The notes below the pieces were generated by a model, which worked only from the letters and a program-made list of their open reading frames with translations, was not told the origin of the DNA and did no database searches. Below, one piece after another: positions 18,850 to 27,810 of a DNA stretch of 64,000 bases (the first letter of the stretch is position 1; every line of letters begins with the position of its first letter). The translations under genes and the position numbers were made by a program. The stretch lies in assembly GCF_026262575.1 (NCBI RefSeq), contig NZ_JAPKFL010000002.1:1-64000 (forward strand), in the 5' to 3' direction. Source of the DNA: Streptomyces marinisediminis. Its GTDB lineage: Bacteria; Actinomycetota; Actinomycetes; Streptomycetales; Streptomycetaceae.

Positions 18850-19380
18850 ATGTCGGCTACTTCGAACCCCCCTACGGTCACCGATCAGCTCGTCGCCGCC
18901 AACGCCGAGTACGCCACCGGGTTCACGGACCCGGGGCTGGCTCCCGCGCCGGCGCGGAAGGTGGCCGTGGTGACCTGCATGGACGCCCGCATCGACCTGC
19001 CCGCCGCGCTCGGCCTGCGGCTGGGCGACTGCCACACCCTGCGCAACGCGGGCGGCGTCGTGACCGACGACGTGATCCGCTCGCTGACGATCAGCCAGCG
19101 CGCGCTGGGCACCACCTCCGTCGTGCTCGTCCAGCACACCGGGTGCGGGCTGCTGACGCTGACCGAGGACTTCCGGCGCGAGCTCGAGCGCGAGGTCGGG
19201 CAGCGCCCGGCGTGGGCGGTGGAGTCCTTCGCCGACAGCGACCAGGAGATGCGGCAGTCCCTCCGGCGGGTCCGCACTTCGCCGTTCCTGCCGCACACTG
19301 ATGACGTCCGCGGGTTCGTCTTCGACGTGACGACCGGTCGGCTGCGCGAGATCGACGCCGGGATCACCCCGGGAGAGTGA
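18850..19380 (+). CDS. Beta-class carbonic anhydrase (176 aa)
   Basis: Zinc enzyme interconverting CO2 and bicarbonate. The zinc/active-site signatures are VVTCMDARIDLPAALG (Cys-x-Asp-x-Arg) and VVLVQHTGCGLLTLTE (His-x-x-Cys), with RNAGGVVTDDVIRSL between them. The size fits the small soluble beta-CA group. Possibly leaderless: TACCGT (18838-18843) ends 6 nt before the ATG, and there is no clear Shine-Dalgarno. It is divergent from the dcw cluster and is followed by a 151-bp gap to moxR. Confidence 0.9.
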   Translation: MSATSNPPTVTDQLVAANAEYATGFTDPGLAPAPARKVAVVTCMDARIDLPAALGLRLGDCHTLRNAGGVVTDDVIRSLTISQRALGTTSVVLVQHTGCGLLTLTEDFRRELEREVGQRPAWAVESFADSDQEMRQSLRRVRTSPFLPHTDDVRGFVFDVTTGRLREIDAGITPGE

Positions 19381-19531
19381 CGTGGGGCCCGGTGGCCATG
19401 AACAATGAGCCGCGGACGGCCGCTCCGCCGCCGGACCGATCGGGTACACGGCGGCGAGGCGGCCGCGAGTTCGGTGGGCCGGCCTTGTGACCCGTGAGGC
19501 CCGGCCGTGGGAACGGGCCTAGGAGGGCCGG

Positions 19532-20545
19532 GTGACGACCTATGACGCGCGAGCGAGCCTCAGCGATCTGACCACCACAGCGGACCGGGTGCGCCGCTCG
19601 GTGGAGAGCGTGCTGGAGGGGAAGCCGGAGGCCGTGCGGCTGTCGCTCACCGTGCTGCTCGCCGAAGGCCACCTGCTGATCGAGGACGTCCCCGGCGTGG
19701 GCAAGACGATGCTGGCCAAGGCCCTGGCCCGTTCCGTGGACTGCTCGGTGCGCCGCATCCAGTTCACCCCCGACCTGCTGCCCTCCGACATCACCGGCGT
19801 CAGCGTCTACGACCAGGAGCGGCGGGAGTTCGAGTTCAAGCCGGGCGCGATCTTCGCGCAGATCGTCATCGGCGACGAGATCAACCGTGCCTCGCCGAAG
19901 ACGCAGTCGGCCCTGCTGGAGTCCATGGAGGAACGGCAGGTCACGATCGACGGGACGACCTACCCGCTGCCCGACCCGTTCATGGTGGTCGCCACCCAGA
20001 ACCCGGTCGAGATGGAGGGGACCTACCCGCTGCCCGAGGCGCAGCGCGACCGCTTCATGGCACGGGTGTCCATCGGCTACCCCGGGCCCGAGGCCGAGCT
20101 GCGGATGCTGGACGTGCACGGCGGCGTCTCCCCGCTGGCGGACCTGCGGCCCGTCGCGCACGCCCATGACATCGCCAAGCTGATCGAGGCGGTGCGCGCC
20201 CTCCACGTCTCCGAGGCGGTGCGCCGGTACGCCGTCGAGCTGGTGTCGGCCACCCGCGCCCACCCCGAGCTGCGGCTGGGCGCCTCGCCGCGGGCCACCC
20301 TGCAACTCCTGCGCGCCGCCCGCGCCGCCGCGATGCTCGCCGGGCGCGAGTTCGTGCTGCCCGACGACGTGCAGCGGCTCGCCGTGCCCGTGCTCGCCCA
20401 CCGGCTGCTGCCCACCGCGCAGGCCCAGCTCAGCCGCCGCACGGCCGAACAGGTGGTGGTCGAGATCCTCCAGCGCACGCCGGTGCCCGACGCGGCCGCC
20501 GCGGGCAGCGGACCGCAGGCACGCCCCCGACCCGGGAGGTACTGA
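19532..20545 (+). CDS. MoxR family AAA+ ATPase (337 aa)
   Basis: MoxR-type AAA+ chaperone ATPase, expected to act on a VWA-domain or membrane partner. Walker A is IEDVPGVGKTMLAKALARS, Walker B is VIGDEINRASPKTQSALLE, and sensor 1 is FMVVATQNPVEMEGTYPLPEAQRDRF. The GTG start has a strong AGGAGG 6 nt upstream. The stop overlaps the DUF58 gene start by one base (TGATG), forming the widespread moxR-DUF58-transglutaminase operon whose precise role is unknown. Confidence 0.92.
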   Translation: MTTYDARASLSDLTTTADRVRRSVESVLEGKPEAVRLSLTVLLAEGHLLIEDVPGVGKTMLAKALARSVDCSVRRIQFTPDLLPSDITGVSVYDQERREFEFKPGAIFAQIVIGDEINRASPKTQSALLESMEERQVTIDGTTYPLPDPFMVVATQNPVEMEGTYPLPEAQRDRFMARVSIGYPGPEAELRMLDVHGGVSPLADLRPVAHAHDIAKLIEAVRALHVSEAVRRYAVELVSATRAHPELRLGASPRATLQLLRAARAAAMLAGREFVLPDDVQRLAVPVLAHRLLPTAQAQLSRRTAEQVVVEILQRTPVPDAAAAGSGPQARPRPGRY

Positions 20546-21900
20546 TGGCCCGGGCCCGCGAGGACTTCCAGGCGCGCGCTTCGCTGCGCGCCTCCTTCCG
20601 CGGGCTCACCACCCGGGGGCGCTCCTTCCTCGCCGCCGGGCTCGCCGCCGCCGTCTGCGCCTACGTGCTGGGCCAGCAGGACCTGCTGCGCGTCGGGGCG
20701 CTGCTGGCCGTGCTGCCGCTGGTGTGCGTGGTGGTGCTGCACCGCACCCGGCACCAGGTCACCGGCTCGCGGCGGCTGGCGCCCGCCCGCGTCGCGGTGC
20801 GCGCGGAGGCACGGGTGCAGTTGCGCGTCGACAACGTCTCCCGGCTGCCCACCGGGCTGCTGATGCTCCAGGACCGGGTGCCCTACGTGCTCGGGCCCCG
20901 GCCGCGGTTCGTGCTGGACCGGGTGGAGCCGGGCGGGCGGCGCGAGGTGTCCTACCGGGTCCGCTCCGACCTGCGCGGACGCTACCCGCTGGGGCCGCTG
21001 CAACTGCGGGTCGCCGACCCGTTCGGCATGGTGGAGCTGACCCGCTCCTTCCAAGCCCGGGACGTCCTCACCGTCATCCCGGCCGTGCAGCCGCTGCCCC
21101 CGGTCCGGCTGGCCGGCGAGGCGGTCGGCTACGGCGACGGCCGGGTCCGCGCGCTGGCGGTCACCGGGGACGACGACGTGATCCCGCGCGCCTACCGGCA
21201 CGGTGACGACGTGCGCCGCGTGCACTGGCGCTCCACCGCGCGGCGCGGGGAGCTGATGGTCCGGCGCGAGGAGCAGCCCCGGCAGGCGCGGTGCACGGTG
21301 CTGCTGGACACCCGGCACGACGCCTGGACCGGCTCGGGCCCCGGCGCGCCGTTCGAGTGGGCGGTCACCGGGGCCGCGTCCGTCGCCGTCCACCTGCTGG
21401 CGCGCGGCTACCAGGTGCGGCTGCTGACCGACACCGGCGCGCTCGTGCCCGGCCCGGACGGCGGCTCCCTGGACGGCGACTCCTCCGACACCGCCGGCCT
21501 GCTGCTGGACTCCCTGGCCGTCGTGGAGCACTCCGCCGAACCCGGCCTGGCCCGCGCCCACGACGTGCTGCGGGACGGCCGTGAGGGGCTGGTCGTCGCC
21601 TTCTTCGGGGCGCTGGACGAGGGCCAGACCGCGCTGGCCGCCCGCATCCGGCAGCGGACCGGAGCGGCCGTGGCCCTGACCGGACGCGGGCTGCGGCCCC
21701 CGGGCGCCGAGAACGCCGCGGACGCCGAGGAGGAACACGTGCGCGCACTGCGCGAGGCGGGCTGGACGGTGCTGCCGTTCACGCCCCGGGACGCGCTGGC
21801 CGAGCTGTGGCAGCGGGCGGACCAGGCACACCCGGCCGACGCCCCGGGCGGTGCCGGGGCCGGTTCCGCGGGCGGTCCCGCCGGTGGGGGTGCGCGATGA
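20545..21900 (+). CDS. DUF58 domain protein (451 aa)
   Basis: Membrane-associated partner of the MoxR ATPase. Two hydrophobic spans lie near the N-terminus (FLAAGLAAAVCAYVLGQ and VGALLAVLPLVCVVVLH). The conserved DUF58 block is DDDVIPRAYRHGDDVRRVHWRSTARRGELMVRREEQP, followed by a VWA-like fold starting CTVLLDTRHDAW. It ends in a Gly/Ala-rich tail. The stop overlaps the next start (ATGA). Function is unassigned; the operon context suggests envelope-stress or cell-wall work. Confidence 0.88.
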   Translation: MARAREDFQARASLRASFRGLTTRGRSFLAAGLAAAVCAYVLGQQDLLRVGALLAVLPLVCVVVLHRTRHQVTGSRRLAPARVAVRAEARVQLRVDNVSRLPTGLLMLQDRVPYVLGPRPRFVLDRVEPGGRREVSYRVRSDLRGRYPLGPLQLRVADPFGMVELTRSFQARDVLTVIPAVQPLPPVRLAGEAVGYGDGRVRALAVTGDDDVIPRAYRHGDDVRRVHWRSTARRGELMVRREEQPRQARCTVLLDTRHDAWTGSGPGAPFEWAVTGAASVAVHLLARGYQVRLLTDTGALVPGPDGGSLDGDSSDTAGLLLDSLAVVEHSAEPGLARAHDVLRDGREGLVVAFFGALDEGQTALAARIRQRTGAAVALTGRGLRPPGAENAADAEEEHVRALREAGWTVLPFTPRDALAELWQRADQAHPADAPGGAGAGSAGGPAGGGAR

Positions 21901-24314
21901 GCGGGATGACGCGTCTGACGCTGTGCGCCTGGCTGGCGACGCTGGCCGCGGCCACCGCCCTGCTGCCGCTGGTCAGCTCCCACGGCTGGCTGCCGCAGGC
22001 GGCGCTGCTGCTGGGTACCCAGGGCGCCGCCGGGGCCGCCGCCCGGCGGGTGCCGCTGCCGCGGCCGCTGACCGTCGCCGTCCAGGCGCTGGTGTCGCTG
22101 CTGCTGCTCACCGTGGTCTTCGCTCGCGAGGCCGCGCTCGGCGGGGTGCTGCCGGGGCCGGGGACGTTCGCCCACTTCAGCGCGCTGCTGGTGCAGGGCG
22201 GGGACGACGTGAGCCGGTTCGCCGCTCCGGCGCCGGTCACGGAGGGCATACGGTTCATGCTGGTCGGCGGCGTGCTGCTGATCGGCCTGCTGGTGGACCT
22301 GCTCGCCGTCACCTACCGCGCCGCGGCGCCGGCCGGGCTGCCGCTGCTGGCCCTGTACTCGGTGGCGGCCGGGCTCAGCGGGCAGGGCAGCGGGCACTGG
22401 CTGTGGTTCCTGTGCGCGGCCGCCGGATACCTGCTGCTGCTCCTGGCCGAGAGCCGGGACCGGCTGGCCCAGTGGGGGCAGGTGTTCACCGGGGTCGCCC
22501 CGGGCGCCCGGGGCGGCGGTGCCGGATCCGTGGCGCGGCCCGGCGGACGGGCCCAGTCCCCCGTGCGCACCGGGCGGCGCATCGGCGCGGCCGCGCTCGG
22601 GCTGGCGCTGCTGGGGCCGGCCGCGCTGCCCGCCCTGGGCGGCGGGGTGTTCGACGTGGGCGGCCCGGGCTCGGGCGGACGCGGACCGGGCGGCAACACC
22701 GTCTCGGCCGTCAACCCGCTGGTGGCGCTCCAGGACAGCCTCAACCAGCCGGAGAACCGCACCGTCCTGGTCTACGACACGGACGCCGAGAGCACCCGCG
22801 ACCTGTACCTGCGCATCGTGGCGCTCGACCAGTTCGACGGCGAGGCGTGGCAGCCGTCGGAGCGGCGCATCACCGAAGTGCCCGACCCGCTGCCCACCCC
22901 GGCCGGGCTCGCGCCGGACGTGCGGCGCGAGGAGGTCACCACGCGGATCACGGCCGCCGACTGGTACGAGCAGAACTGGCTGCCCATGCCCTACCCGGCG
23001 CAGCGCGTCGACATCGAGGGGCGCTGGCGCTTCGAACCCGAGGGGCGCGCCCTCGTCGGCGACCGCGGCCAGGACACCGGCGGCGCCCAGTACGAGGTGA
23101 GCAGCCTGCTCCTCGAACCGACCGCCGAGCAGCTCGCGAACGCCCCGCGGCCGCCGGAGGGCCTGCTGCGGGAGTACACCGCCGTGCCCGGCTCGCTGCC
23201 GGAGGTCGTGCGCGACACCGCGCTGTCGGTGACCGCCGCCGCCCGGAACAACTACGAGCGCGCGCTCGCGCTGCAGGACTGGTTCACCTCCGAGGGCGGC
23301 TTCACCTACGACACGGAGGTGGAGGCGGGCAGCGGGACGGAGGCCATCGCCCGCTTCCTGGAGCAGCGCGAGGGCTTCTGCGTCCACTTCGCGTTCTCCA
23401 TGGCGGCCATGTCGCGCACGCTGGGCATCCCGGCGCGCGTGGCGGTCGGCTTCACCCCCGGCGCCGCCGTCTCCGGCGAGGCCCGCGAGGTGGGCCTGCG
23501 CGACGCCCACGCCTGGCCGGAGCTGTACTTCGAGGGCGTCGGGTGGACCCGGTTCGAGCCCACCCCCTCGCGCGGCAGCGCCCCCGACTACACCCGGCCC
23601 GACCTGCCCGACCCCGCCGGGAGCGACGCGCCCGACGAGCCCACGCCCGAGGAGAGCGCCGGGCCGGTGCTCCCCGCCCCGGCGCCGGAGGACTGCCCGG
23701 CGGAGCTGCGGCGCCTGGGCGAGTGCGGCCAGGAGGAAGAGGCGGGCTCGGCCACCGGCGACGGCGGCACGCCCTGGTGGTCCCTGGCCCTCGGCGCGGG
23801 GCTCGCCCTCGCGGTCTCGGCCCTGCTGCTGGCGCCCCTGGGCTGGCGGCTGGCGGTGCGCGCCCGGCGCGTCGGGCCCCGGGCCGCCGCGCTCGACGAG
23901 CGCGCGCGGACGCTGGCCGCCTGGCGGGAGCTGCGGGACACCGCCTGGGACTACGGCGTGCCTGCCGAGGAGTCGGCCACCCCCCGGCAGGCGGTGGCCG
24001 CCCTCGTGGCGGGCGGGGCGCTGACCGGCGAGGCGGCCGAGGCCGCGCACCGGGTGACCACCGTCGTCGAGCGCGCGCTCTACTCGCCGGAGCCCGCGGC
24101 CGCCGACCGGCTGGCGGAGGACGTCCGCCGGGTGCGGGCCGGGTTCCACGCGGCGGCGCGCCGCCGCACCCGGCTGCGCGCGCTGTTCCTCCCCCGCTCC
24201 GCCGTCCGGGTGCTGTGGGCCGCCGCGGACGGCTGGGCGGCGCTGGCCGAGCGGCGGCGGGCGGCGCTCGCCCGGCTGCCCCGCCCCGCCGGGCGCGGTA
24301 CCCCCGGGGGCTGA
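21897..24314 (+). CDS. Transglutaminase-like membrane protein, TgpA/DUF3488-DUF4129 type (805 aa)
   Basis: Membrane-anchored papain/transglutaminase-fold enzyme. An N-terminal bundle of about six membrane spans (to about residue 215) is followed by an outer-face domain. The catalytic triad is visible: Cys in FLEQREGFCVHFAFSMAAMSRTLGIPARVAVGF, His in LRDAHAWPELYF, and an Asp/Glu just after. A Pro/Glu linker, one more span (WWSLALGAGLALAVSALLLAPLG) and a cytoplasmic DUF4129-like C-terminus follow. The ATG overlaps the DUF58 stop. The substrate is unknown; protein or peptidoglycan crosslink processing is a guess from the family. Confidence 0.88.
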   Translation: MSGMTRLTLCAWLATLAAATALLPLVSSHGWLPQAALLLGTQGAAGAAARRVPLPRPLTVAVQALVSLLLLTVVFAREAALGGVLPGPGTFAHFSALLVQGGDDVSRFAAPAPVTEGIRFMLVGGVLLIGLLVDLLAVTYRAAAPAGLPLLALYSVAAGLSGQGSGHWLWFLCAAAGYLLLLLAESRDRLAQWGQVFTGVAPGARGGGAGSVARPGGRAQSPVRTGRRIGAAALGLALLGPAALPALGGGVFDVGGPGSGGRGPGGNTVSAVNPLVALQDSLNQPENRTVLVYDTDAESTRDLYLRIVALDQFDGEAWQPSERRITEVPDPLPTPAGLAPDVRREEVTTRITAADWYEQNWLPMPYPAQRVDIEGRWRFEPEGRALVGDRGQDTGGAQYEVSSLLLEPTAEQLANAPRPPEGLLREYTAVPGSLPEVVRDTALSVTAAARNNYERALALQDWFTSEGGFTYDTEVEAGSGTEAIARFLEQREGFCVHFAFSMAAMSRTLGIPARVAVGFTPGAAVSGEAREVGLRDAHAWPELYFEGVGWTRFEPTPSRGSAPDYTRPDLPDPAGSDAPDEPTPEESAGPVLPAPAPEDCPAELRRLGECGQEEEAGSATGDGGTPWWSLALGAGLALAVSALLLAPLGWRLAVRARRVGPRAAALDERARTLAAWRELRDTAWDYGVPAEESATPRQAVAALVAGGALTGEAAEAAHRVTTVVERALYSPEPAAADRLAEDVRRVRAGFHAAARRRTRLRALFLPRSAVRVLWAAADGWAALAERRRAALARLPRPAGRGTPGG

Positions 24315-24585
24315 CGCGGCCCCGCGCCCGGCGCGGCCGGGTGGGTGCGGCACCACCGGTCGCGGGGCGGGGCACGGCGACCGGCTCCGGCCGGCCGTCC
24401 GTTACCCGCGCAGGCGGTCGGCACGGCCCGGCGGGGCGGGGCCGACGCGGCGCGGAGGCGGGCGGCGCCCCGGGCGTCGCCGCGCCGGGTGCGCGGCACC
24501 GTCGAGGACGTGGCCGCCCGGGGCCGGCGAGGCCCGGAGCCGACCGGCCGCGGGTCGGGCGGGTGGCCGGACCGGCCGGGTGGCC

Positions 24586-24610
24586 GACCGGTCCGGTGAC
24601 CGGACCGGTC
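24586..24610. repeat. Near-perfect palindromes upstream of the convergent terminator
   Basis: GACCGGTCCGG (24586-24596) and CCGGACCGGTC (24600-24610) are perfect 11-bp arms round TGA. An overlapping alternative fold pairs GGTGACCGG (24595-24603) with CCGGTCACC (24605-24613). They lie in the 397-bp gene-free stretch between the transglutaminase and DUF3040 genes. Confidence 0.6.
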
Positions 24611-24624
24611 ACCAACGCACGTCG

Positions 24625-24674
24625 TCGCGTGGGAAGGGGCCACCCGGTTTCCCGGGTGGCCCCTTCCCACGCGA
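24625..24674. terminator. Strong bidirectional terminator, 23-bp perfect stem
   Basis: A perfect 23-bp inverted repeat (24625-24647 with 24652-24674) round a TTTC loop, placed between two convergent genes (transglutaminase, plus; DUF3040, minus). No T tract, typical of actinobacterial hairpin terminators. It should stop both transcripts. Confidence 0.85.
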
Positions 24675-24711
24675 TGACGGTGGAGGCGGTGCCGCTGCGC
24701 CGTCCGCCGGG

Positions 24712-25113
24712 CTACTGCTGCTCGTCGCGGCGGCGCTGCCAGCGGTCTTCGATACGGTTCATCACGGAGCGGCGCTGCCGTTGCGGCCGGCCGCCCTCCT
24801 GCGGGCCGCGGCCGTGCCCGCGTCCCTCCCCGCGCGTACCGGTCTGCGGACCCTTGCGCCAGCCGGTGACGGCCAGCACGGCGCAACCGAGCATCACCAG
24901 GAAGCCGATCACGCTGACCCAGATGGCCTGCGCGACCATGCCCCCCATGAGGAGCGCGATACCCACCAGAAACCCGGCGACCGCCTGGTAGACCCGCCGG
25001 CGGGTCGGCGCGCGGCCACTACCCTCGAGCGCTGTCGCGAACTTGGGATCTTCGGCGTACAGCGCTCGCTCCATCTGCTCGAGCATGCGCTGCTCGTGCT
25101 CAGAGAGCGGCAC
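24712..25113 (-). CDS. DUF3040 domain protein (133 aa)
   Basis: Small actinobacterial membrane protein of unknown function. The family N-terminus MPLSEHEQRMLEQMERALYAEDPKFATAL is exact. Two close membrane spans (VYQAVAGFLVGIALLMGGMVAQAIW and VSVIGFLVMLGCAVLAVTGW) form a hairpin, followed by a basic Gly/Arg/Gln-rich tail. The GTG start has AGGAGG 5 nt upstream. Homologues are common near division genes in actinobacteria. Confidence 0.85.
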   Translation of the reverse strand: MPLSEHEQRMLEQMERALYAEDPKFATALEGSGRAPTRRRVYQAVAGFLVGIALLMGGMVAQAIWVSVIGFLVMLGCAVLAVTGWRKGPQTGTRGEGRGHGRGPQEGGRPQRQRRSVMNRIEDRWQRRRDEQQ

Positions 25114-25162
25114 GGAGTCCTCCTACTCGTCGGTCGCGGGGGCGACCGGGTGCGACCCTTCA

Positions 25163-25191
25163 AGGATAGGCAGGGAATCGCCCCCGTGAAA
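25163..25191 (-). promoter_or_regulatory. Candidate promoter of the DUF3040 gene
   Basis: Minus strand: TTTCAC (25186-25191), a 17-nt spacer and TATCCT (25163-25168), about 50 nt upstream of the DUF3040 start. Moderate match to the vegetative consensus. Confidence 0.4.
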
Positions 25192-25202
25192 CCCGCCCCT
25201 AA

Positions 25203-25236
25203 CCGCCATTTCCTCCCATCAGGTCAGGAATGGCGG
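25203..25236. repeat. Inverted repeat in the gene-free gap 25192-25515
   Basis: CCGCCATT (25203-25210) and AATGGCGG (25229-25236), spaced 18 nt, in a slightly A/T-richer patch upstream of the DUF3040 promoter. It could be an operator or a small hairpin. I see no gene or RNA motif in the rest of the gap up to 25515. Confidence 0.35.
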
Positions 25237-25515
25237 TGCATCGCAGTGGCCTGTTCATTCCCCTGCTTCCGTTCCACCATGCCCGGATGGTGTCCTCCGA
25301 TCATACGGCGACGTTGCGCTGTTCGGGCGGTCAGCGCGGCGGTGTGGGCCACCGCACGGCCCCGCTCGGCGGAGCCCGGCCCGACACGGGTCCTGGTACC
25401 CCCGGCGGGGCGGACGATGCACGGAAACCGCCGGGAAGAGCGCGATCCGGCCCCCGGCACGCCCGGGCGGCGGCGGGCTCCGGCGGACGGCCACGCGCTC
25501 GGCGGAGCCGGCCGG

Positions 25516-26265
25516 TCAGCGCACTTCGGCCAGCACGTGGAGCTGCGTGGCCACCGCGTGGAACGCGGGCAGCTCCGCGGCGGCCGCCTCCAGCCGCGCC
25601 AGCGCCTCCAGGGCGCCGGACTCGCCGTCCAGCAGGGCGCCGGGCACCAGGTCGCTGAAGACGCGCACACCGTGCACGGCCGACACCCGCAGGCCGGTCT
25701 CCGCCACCAGGGCGGAGAGCTGCTCGGCGGTGAACCGGCGGGGCACCGGGTCGGACTCGCCGTAGCGCCCCTGCGGGTCGGTCAGGGCGTGGTGGGCGTC
25801 CCCGAAGTGCCCCGCCAGCGCGCGGGCGAGCACGGCACCGCCGAGACCGGCCGCGAGCACGCTGAGCACGCCGCCCTCGGCGCGCAGCGCGGCCACCGCG
25901 TTGCGCAGCCCCTCGGCCGCGTCGTCCATGTACTCCAGCACGCCGTGGCACAGCACCGCGTCGTGGCCACCGGGGTCGACCACGTCGAAGAGGCCGTGCG
26001 CGTCGCCCTGCACCCCGCGCACCAGGTCGGCGACGTCCTCCTCGGCGGCGCGGCGCTCCAGGGCGAACAGGGCGTTCGGGCTCGGGTCGACCACCGTGAC
26101 GCGGTGGCCCAGGCGGGCCAGGGGCACGGCGAAGTGGCCGGAGCCGCCGCCCGCGTCCAGCACGTCCAGCACCGGCCGGCCCAGGGCCGTGGAGCGGCGG
26201 TCGAGCGCGTCGCGCAACACCTCCCAGACCACGGCGGTACGGAGAGCTGCGCGGGGGCGGGACAT
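25516..26265 (-). CDS. Class I SAM-dependent methyltransferase (249 aa)
   Basis: Rossmann-fold methyltransferase. Motif I is VLDAGGGSGHFAVPLARLGHRVTVVDPSPNAL; the acidic post-I Asp is in VVDPS; motif II/III are GGHDAVLCHGVLEYMDDAAEGLRNAVAALRAEGGVLSVL. It resembles the YcgJ/UbiE-like group (small molecule or tRNA cmo5U types), but the substrate cannot be named. The ATG at 26265 is supported by GAGGAG 7 nt upstream. It lies 46 bp after the HEPN gene on the same strand, so probably co-transcribed. Confidence 0.85.
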   Translation of the reverse strand: MSRPRAALRTAVVWEVLRDALDRRSTALGRPVLDVLDAGGGSGHFAVPLARLGHRVTVVDPSPNALFALERRAAEEDVADLVRGVQGDAHGLFDVVDPGGHDAVLCHGVLEYMDDAAEGLRNAVAALRAEGGVLSVLAAGLGGAVLARALAGHFGDAHHALTDPQGRYGESDPVPRRFTAEQLSALVAETGLRVSAVHGVRVFSDLVPGALLDGESGALEALARLEAAAAELPAFHAVATQLHVLAEVR

Positions 26266-26311
26266 GACGGTGCTCCTCGGCGGCGGGCGTGCTGACCTGG
26301 CAGGCCCCACC

Positions 26312-26797
26312 CTATGGCCTGGCGGCCGCCCGCGGGTCCGCCGCCCGCGCCCGGGGCAGCGCGGGCTGGGCGGCCAGCATCCGCTGGACGACCCGCAGGA
26401 ACATCGCGGTGTCCCGGAGCAGGTCGTCGGCCTCGCGGGCGGTCACCGCGCCGCGTATGCCGGCCTCGGCGCGGGCCCGGCGCGCGGCGCCGGAGGCGAA
26501 CAGCGCGCACCACTCGGTCAGCTCCGGCGCCACCTCGGGCAGCACGTCCCAGGCACTGCGGATGCGGCGCCTGGCCCGCTCGCTGCTCTCCGGCCGCCCC
26601 CGGACGGCGAGCACCGCGGCGGCGGTGCGCAGCGCGGCCAGGTGGGCGGTGGCGTACCGCTCGTTGGGCAGTTCGTGCGCCGCCGCGTCGTCCAGGCCGT
26701 GCTGGGCCTGGGACAGCAGGTCCAGCGCGGCCGGCGGGGCGGACGCGCGGCGCAGTACGGGGTGGATGTCGCTCGGGGGCCCGCTCAGCTTCGTCAC
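26312..26797 (-). CDS. SAV_6107-type HEPN domain protein (161 aa)
   Basis: All-helical protein of a Streptomyces-conserved HEPN family. The stretch PPAALDLLSQAQHGLDDAAAHELPNERYATAHLAALRTAAAVLAVRG is the family core; the C-terminal half has SAWDVLPEVAPELTEWCALFASGAARRARAEAGI. I do not see a clear Rx4-6H RNase motif, so it need not be a toxin. The GTG at 26797 follows GGAGG by 5 nt. Probably co-transcribed with the methyltransferase downstream. Function unknown. Confidence 0.75.
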   Translation of the reverse strand: MTKLSGPPSDIHPVLRRASAPPAALDLLSQAQHGLDDAAAHELPNERYATAHLAALRTAAAVLAVRGRPESSERARRRIRSAWDVLPEVAPELTEWCALFASGAARRARAEAGIRGAVTAREADDLLRDTAMFLRVVQRMLAAQPALPRARAADPRAAARP

Positions 26798-26902
26798 TGG
26801 TGCCTCCTTCGCTTTCCGGCCCTGATGGGCACTCATCGGTCGTACGACACATCGTGGACCACCCCACTGACAGTCGCCGCCGGCCCGCTGTTACGCTTTT
26901 GC

Positions 26903-26916
26903 ACTGACCGGTCAGT
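26903..26916. promoter_or_regulatory. TetR-type operator ACTGACCGGTCAGT
   Basis: Perfect 14-bp palindrome 18 bp upstream of the ABC-ATPase start, at the head of an operon that ends in a TetR gene. ACCGGT-centred palindromes are common TetR drug-exporter operators. Likely autorepression by the operon's own TetR; not proven. Confidence 0.6.
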
Positions 26917-26934
26917 TCAAACAGAGGGGACGCG

Positions 26935-27810
26935 ATGGACGGCGCGGCGATCACCGCCGAGGGCCTGGGGCTGCGCGGCGCGAAGGGCACCGTGTTCGAG
27001 GGGGTGGACGTGGCCGCCGGGCCGGGCTCGCTCGTCGCCGTCACCGCGCCCTCCGGCTCGGGACGGACCTGCCTGCTGCTCACCCTCACCGGCCGCATGC
27101 GGCCCACCTCCGGCCGGGCCGAGGTGGGCGGCCACCGGCTCCCGCGGCACATGGCCGCCGTCCGCCGCCTGTCCGCGCTGGGCCCCGTCAGCGGCGTCAC
27201 CGACCTCGAACCCGCCTGGACCGTCGCCGAGCAGCTCCGCGAACGGGCACTGCTGCGCCGCTACCGGCGGGGCTGGCGGCCGGAGCGGGCGGCCCGGCGC
27301 CGCGCCCGGGTCGAGGAGGCGCTGGAGCGCGCCGGGCTCGACCCGGACGCGCTGCCCCAAGGGCCGCGCACCCGGGTGCACGACCTGGAGCGCCTGGAGG
27401 CGGTGCGCCTGGGCGTCGCACTCGCCCTGCTGGGCCGCCCCCGGCTGCTGGCGGTCGACGACGTCGGGCTGAAGCTCTCCGACGCCGGGCGGGAGCGGGT
27501 GTGGTCGCTGCTGCGCGGGCTGACCGAGGACGGCACGACCGTGCTCGCGGTGGGCGGCGAACCGCCCGAGGACGCCGTGCTCGTCGGCACCACCGCCCGC
27601 ACCCGACCGCGCGAGGCGCCGCCCGGGGCCGCCGCGGAGGCCGCCACCCCGGACACGGAAGGCGTCGACCCGGACGCGGAAGGCGACCGGGGCGCCGAAG
27701 CCCGCGGCCCGGGCGCCGGTGGAACCGACCGGCACGCCGGTGCCGCGCACGGCGCCGACGCCGCGGAAGGGGGTGCCGGCGATGCGCTCGCCGCGACTGG
27801 CCGCGCTTGA
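26935..27810 (+). CDS. Degenerate ABC-type ATP-binding protein (291 aa)
   Basis: Resembles an ABC ATPase but key residues are altered. The P-loop reads APSGSGRTCLLL (about 38-49): the first Gly is Ala and the catalytic Lys is Arg. Walker B is RPRLLAVDDVGLKLS, with Asp where the catalytic Glu is expected. No LSGGQ signature is visible; VHDLERLEAVRLGVALALLG occupies its place. A roughly 70-residue Ala/Gly/Glu/Pro tail follows the ATPase fold. It overlaps the YhgE/Pip gene by 29 bp and is preceded by a TetR operator, so it likely works with that membrane protein. It may bind nucleotide without normal hydrolysis. Confidence 0.75.
   Translation: MDGAAITAEGLGLRGAKGTVFEGVDVAAGPGSLVAVTAPSGSGRTCLLLTLTGRMRPTSGRAEVGGHRLPRHMAAVRRLSALGPVSGVTDLEPAWTVAEQLRERALLRRYRRGWRPERAARRRARVEEALERAGLDPDALPQGPRTRVHDLERLEAVRLGVALALLGRPRLLAVDDVGLKLSDAGRERVWSLLRGLTEDGTTVLAVGGEPPEDAVLVGTTARTRPREAPPGAAAEAATPDTEGVDPDAEGDRGAEARGPGAGGTDRHAGAAHGADAAEGGAGDALAATGRA

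Noticed and set aside
26312..26797. HEPN protein as a toxin of a toxin-antitoxin pair
   Set aside because: No clear Rx4-6H motif and no small antitoxin partner; the neighbour is a methyltransferase with ordinary spacing.
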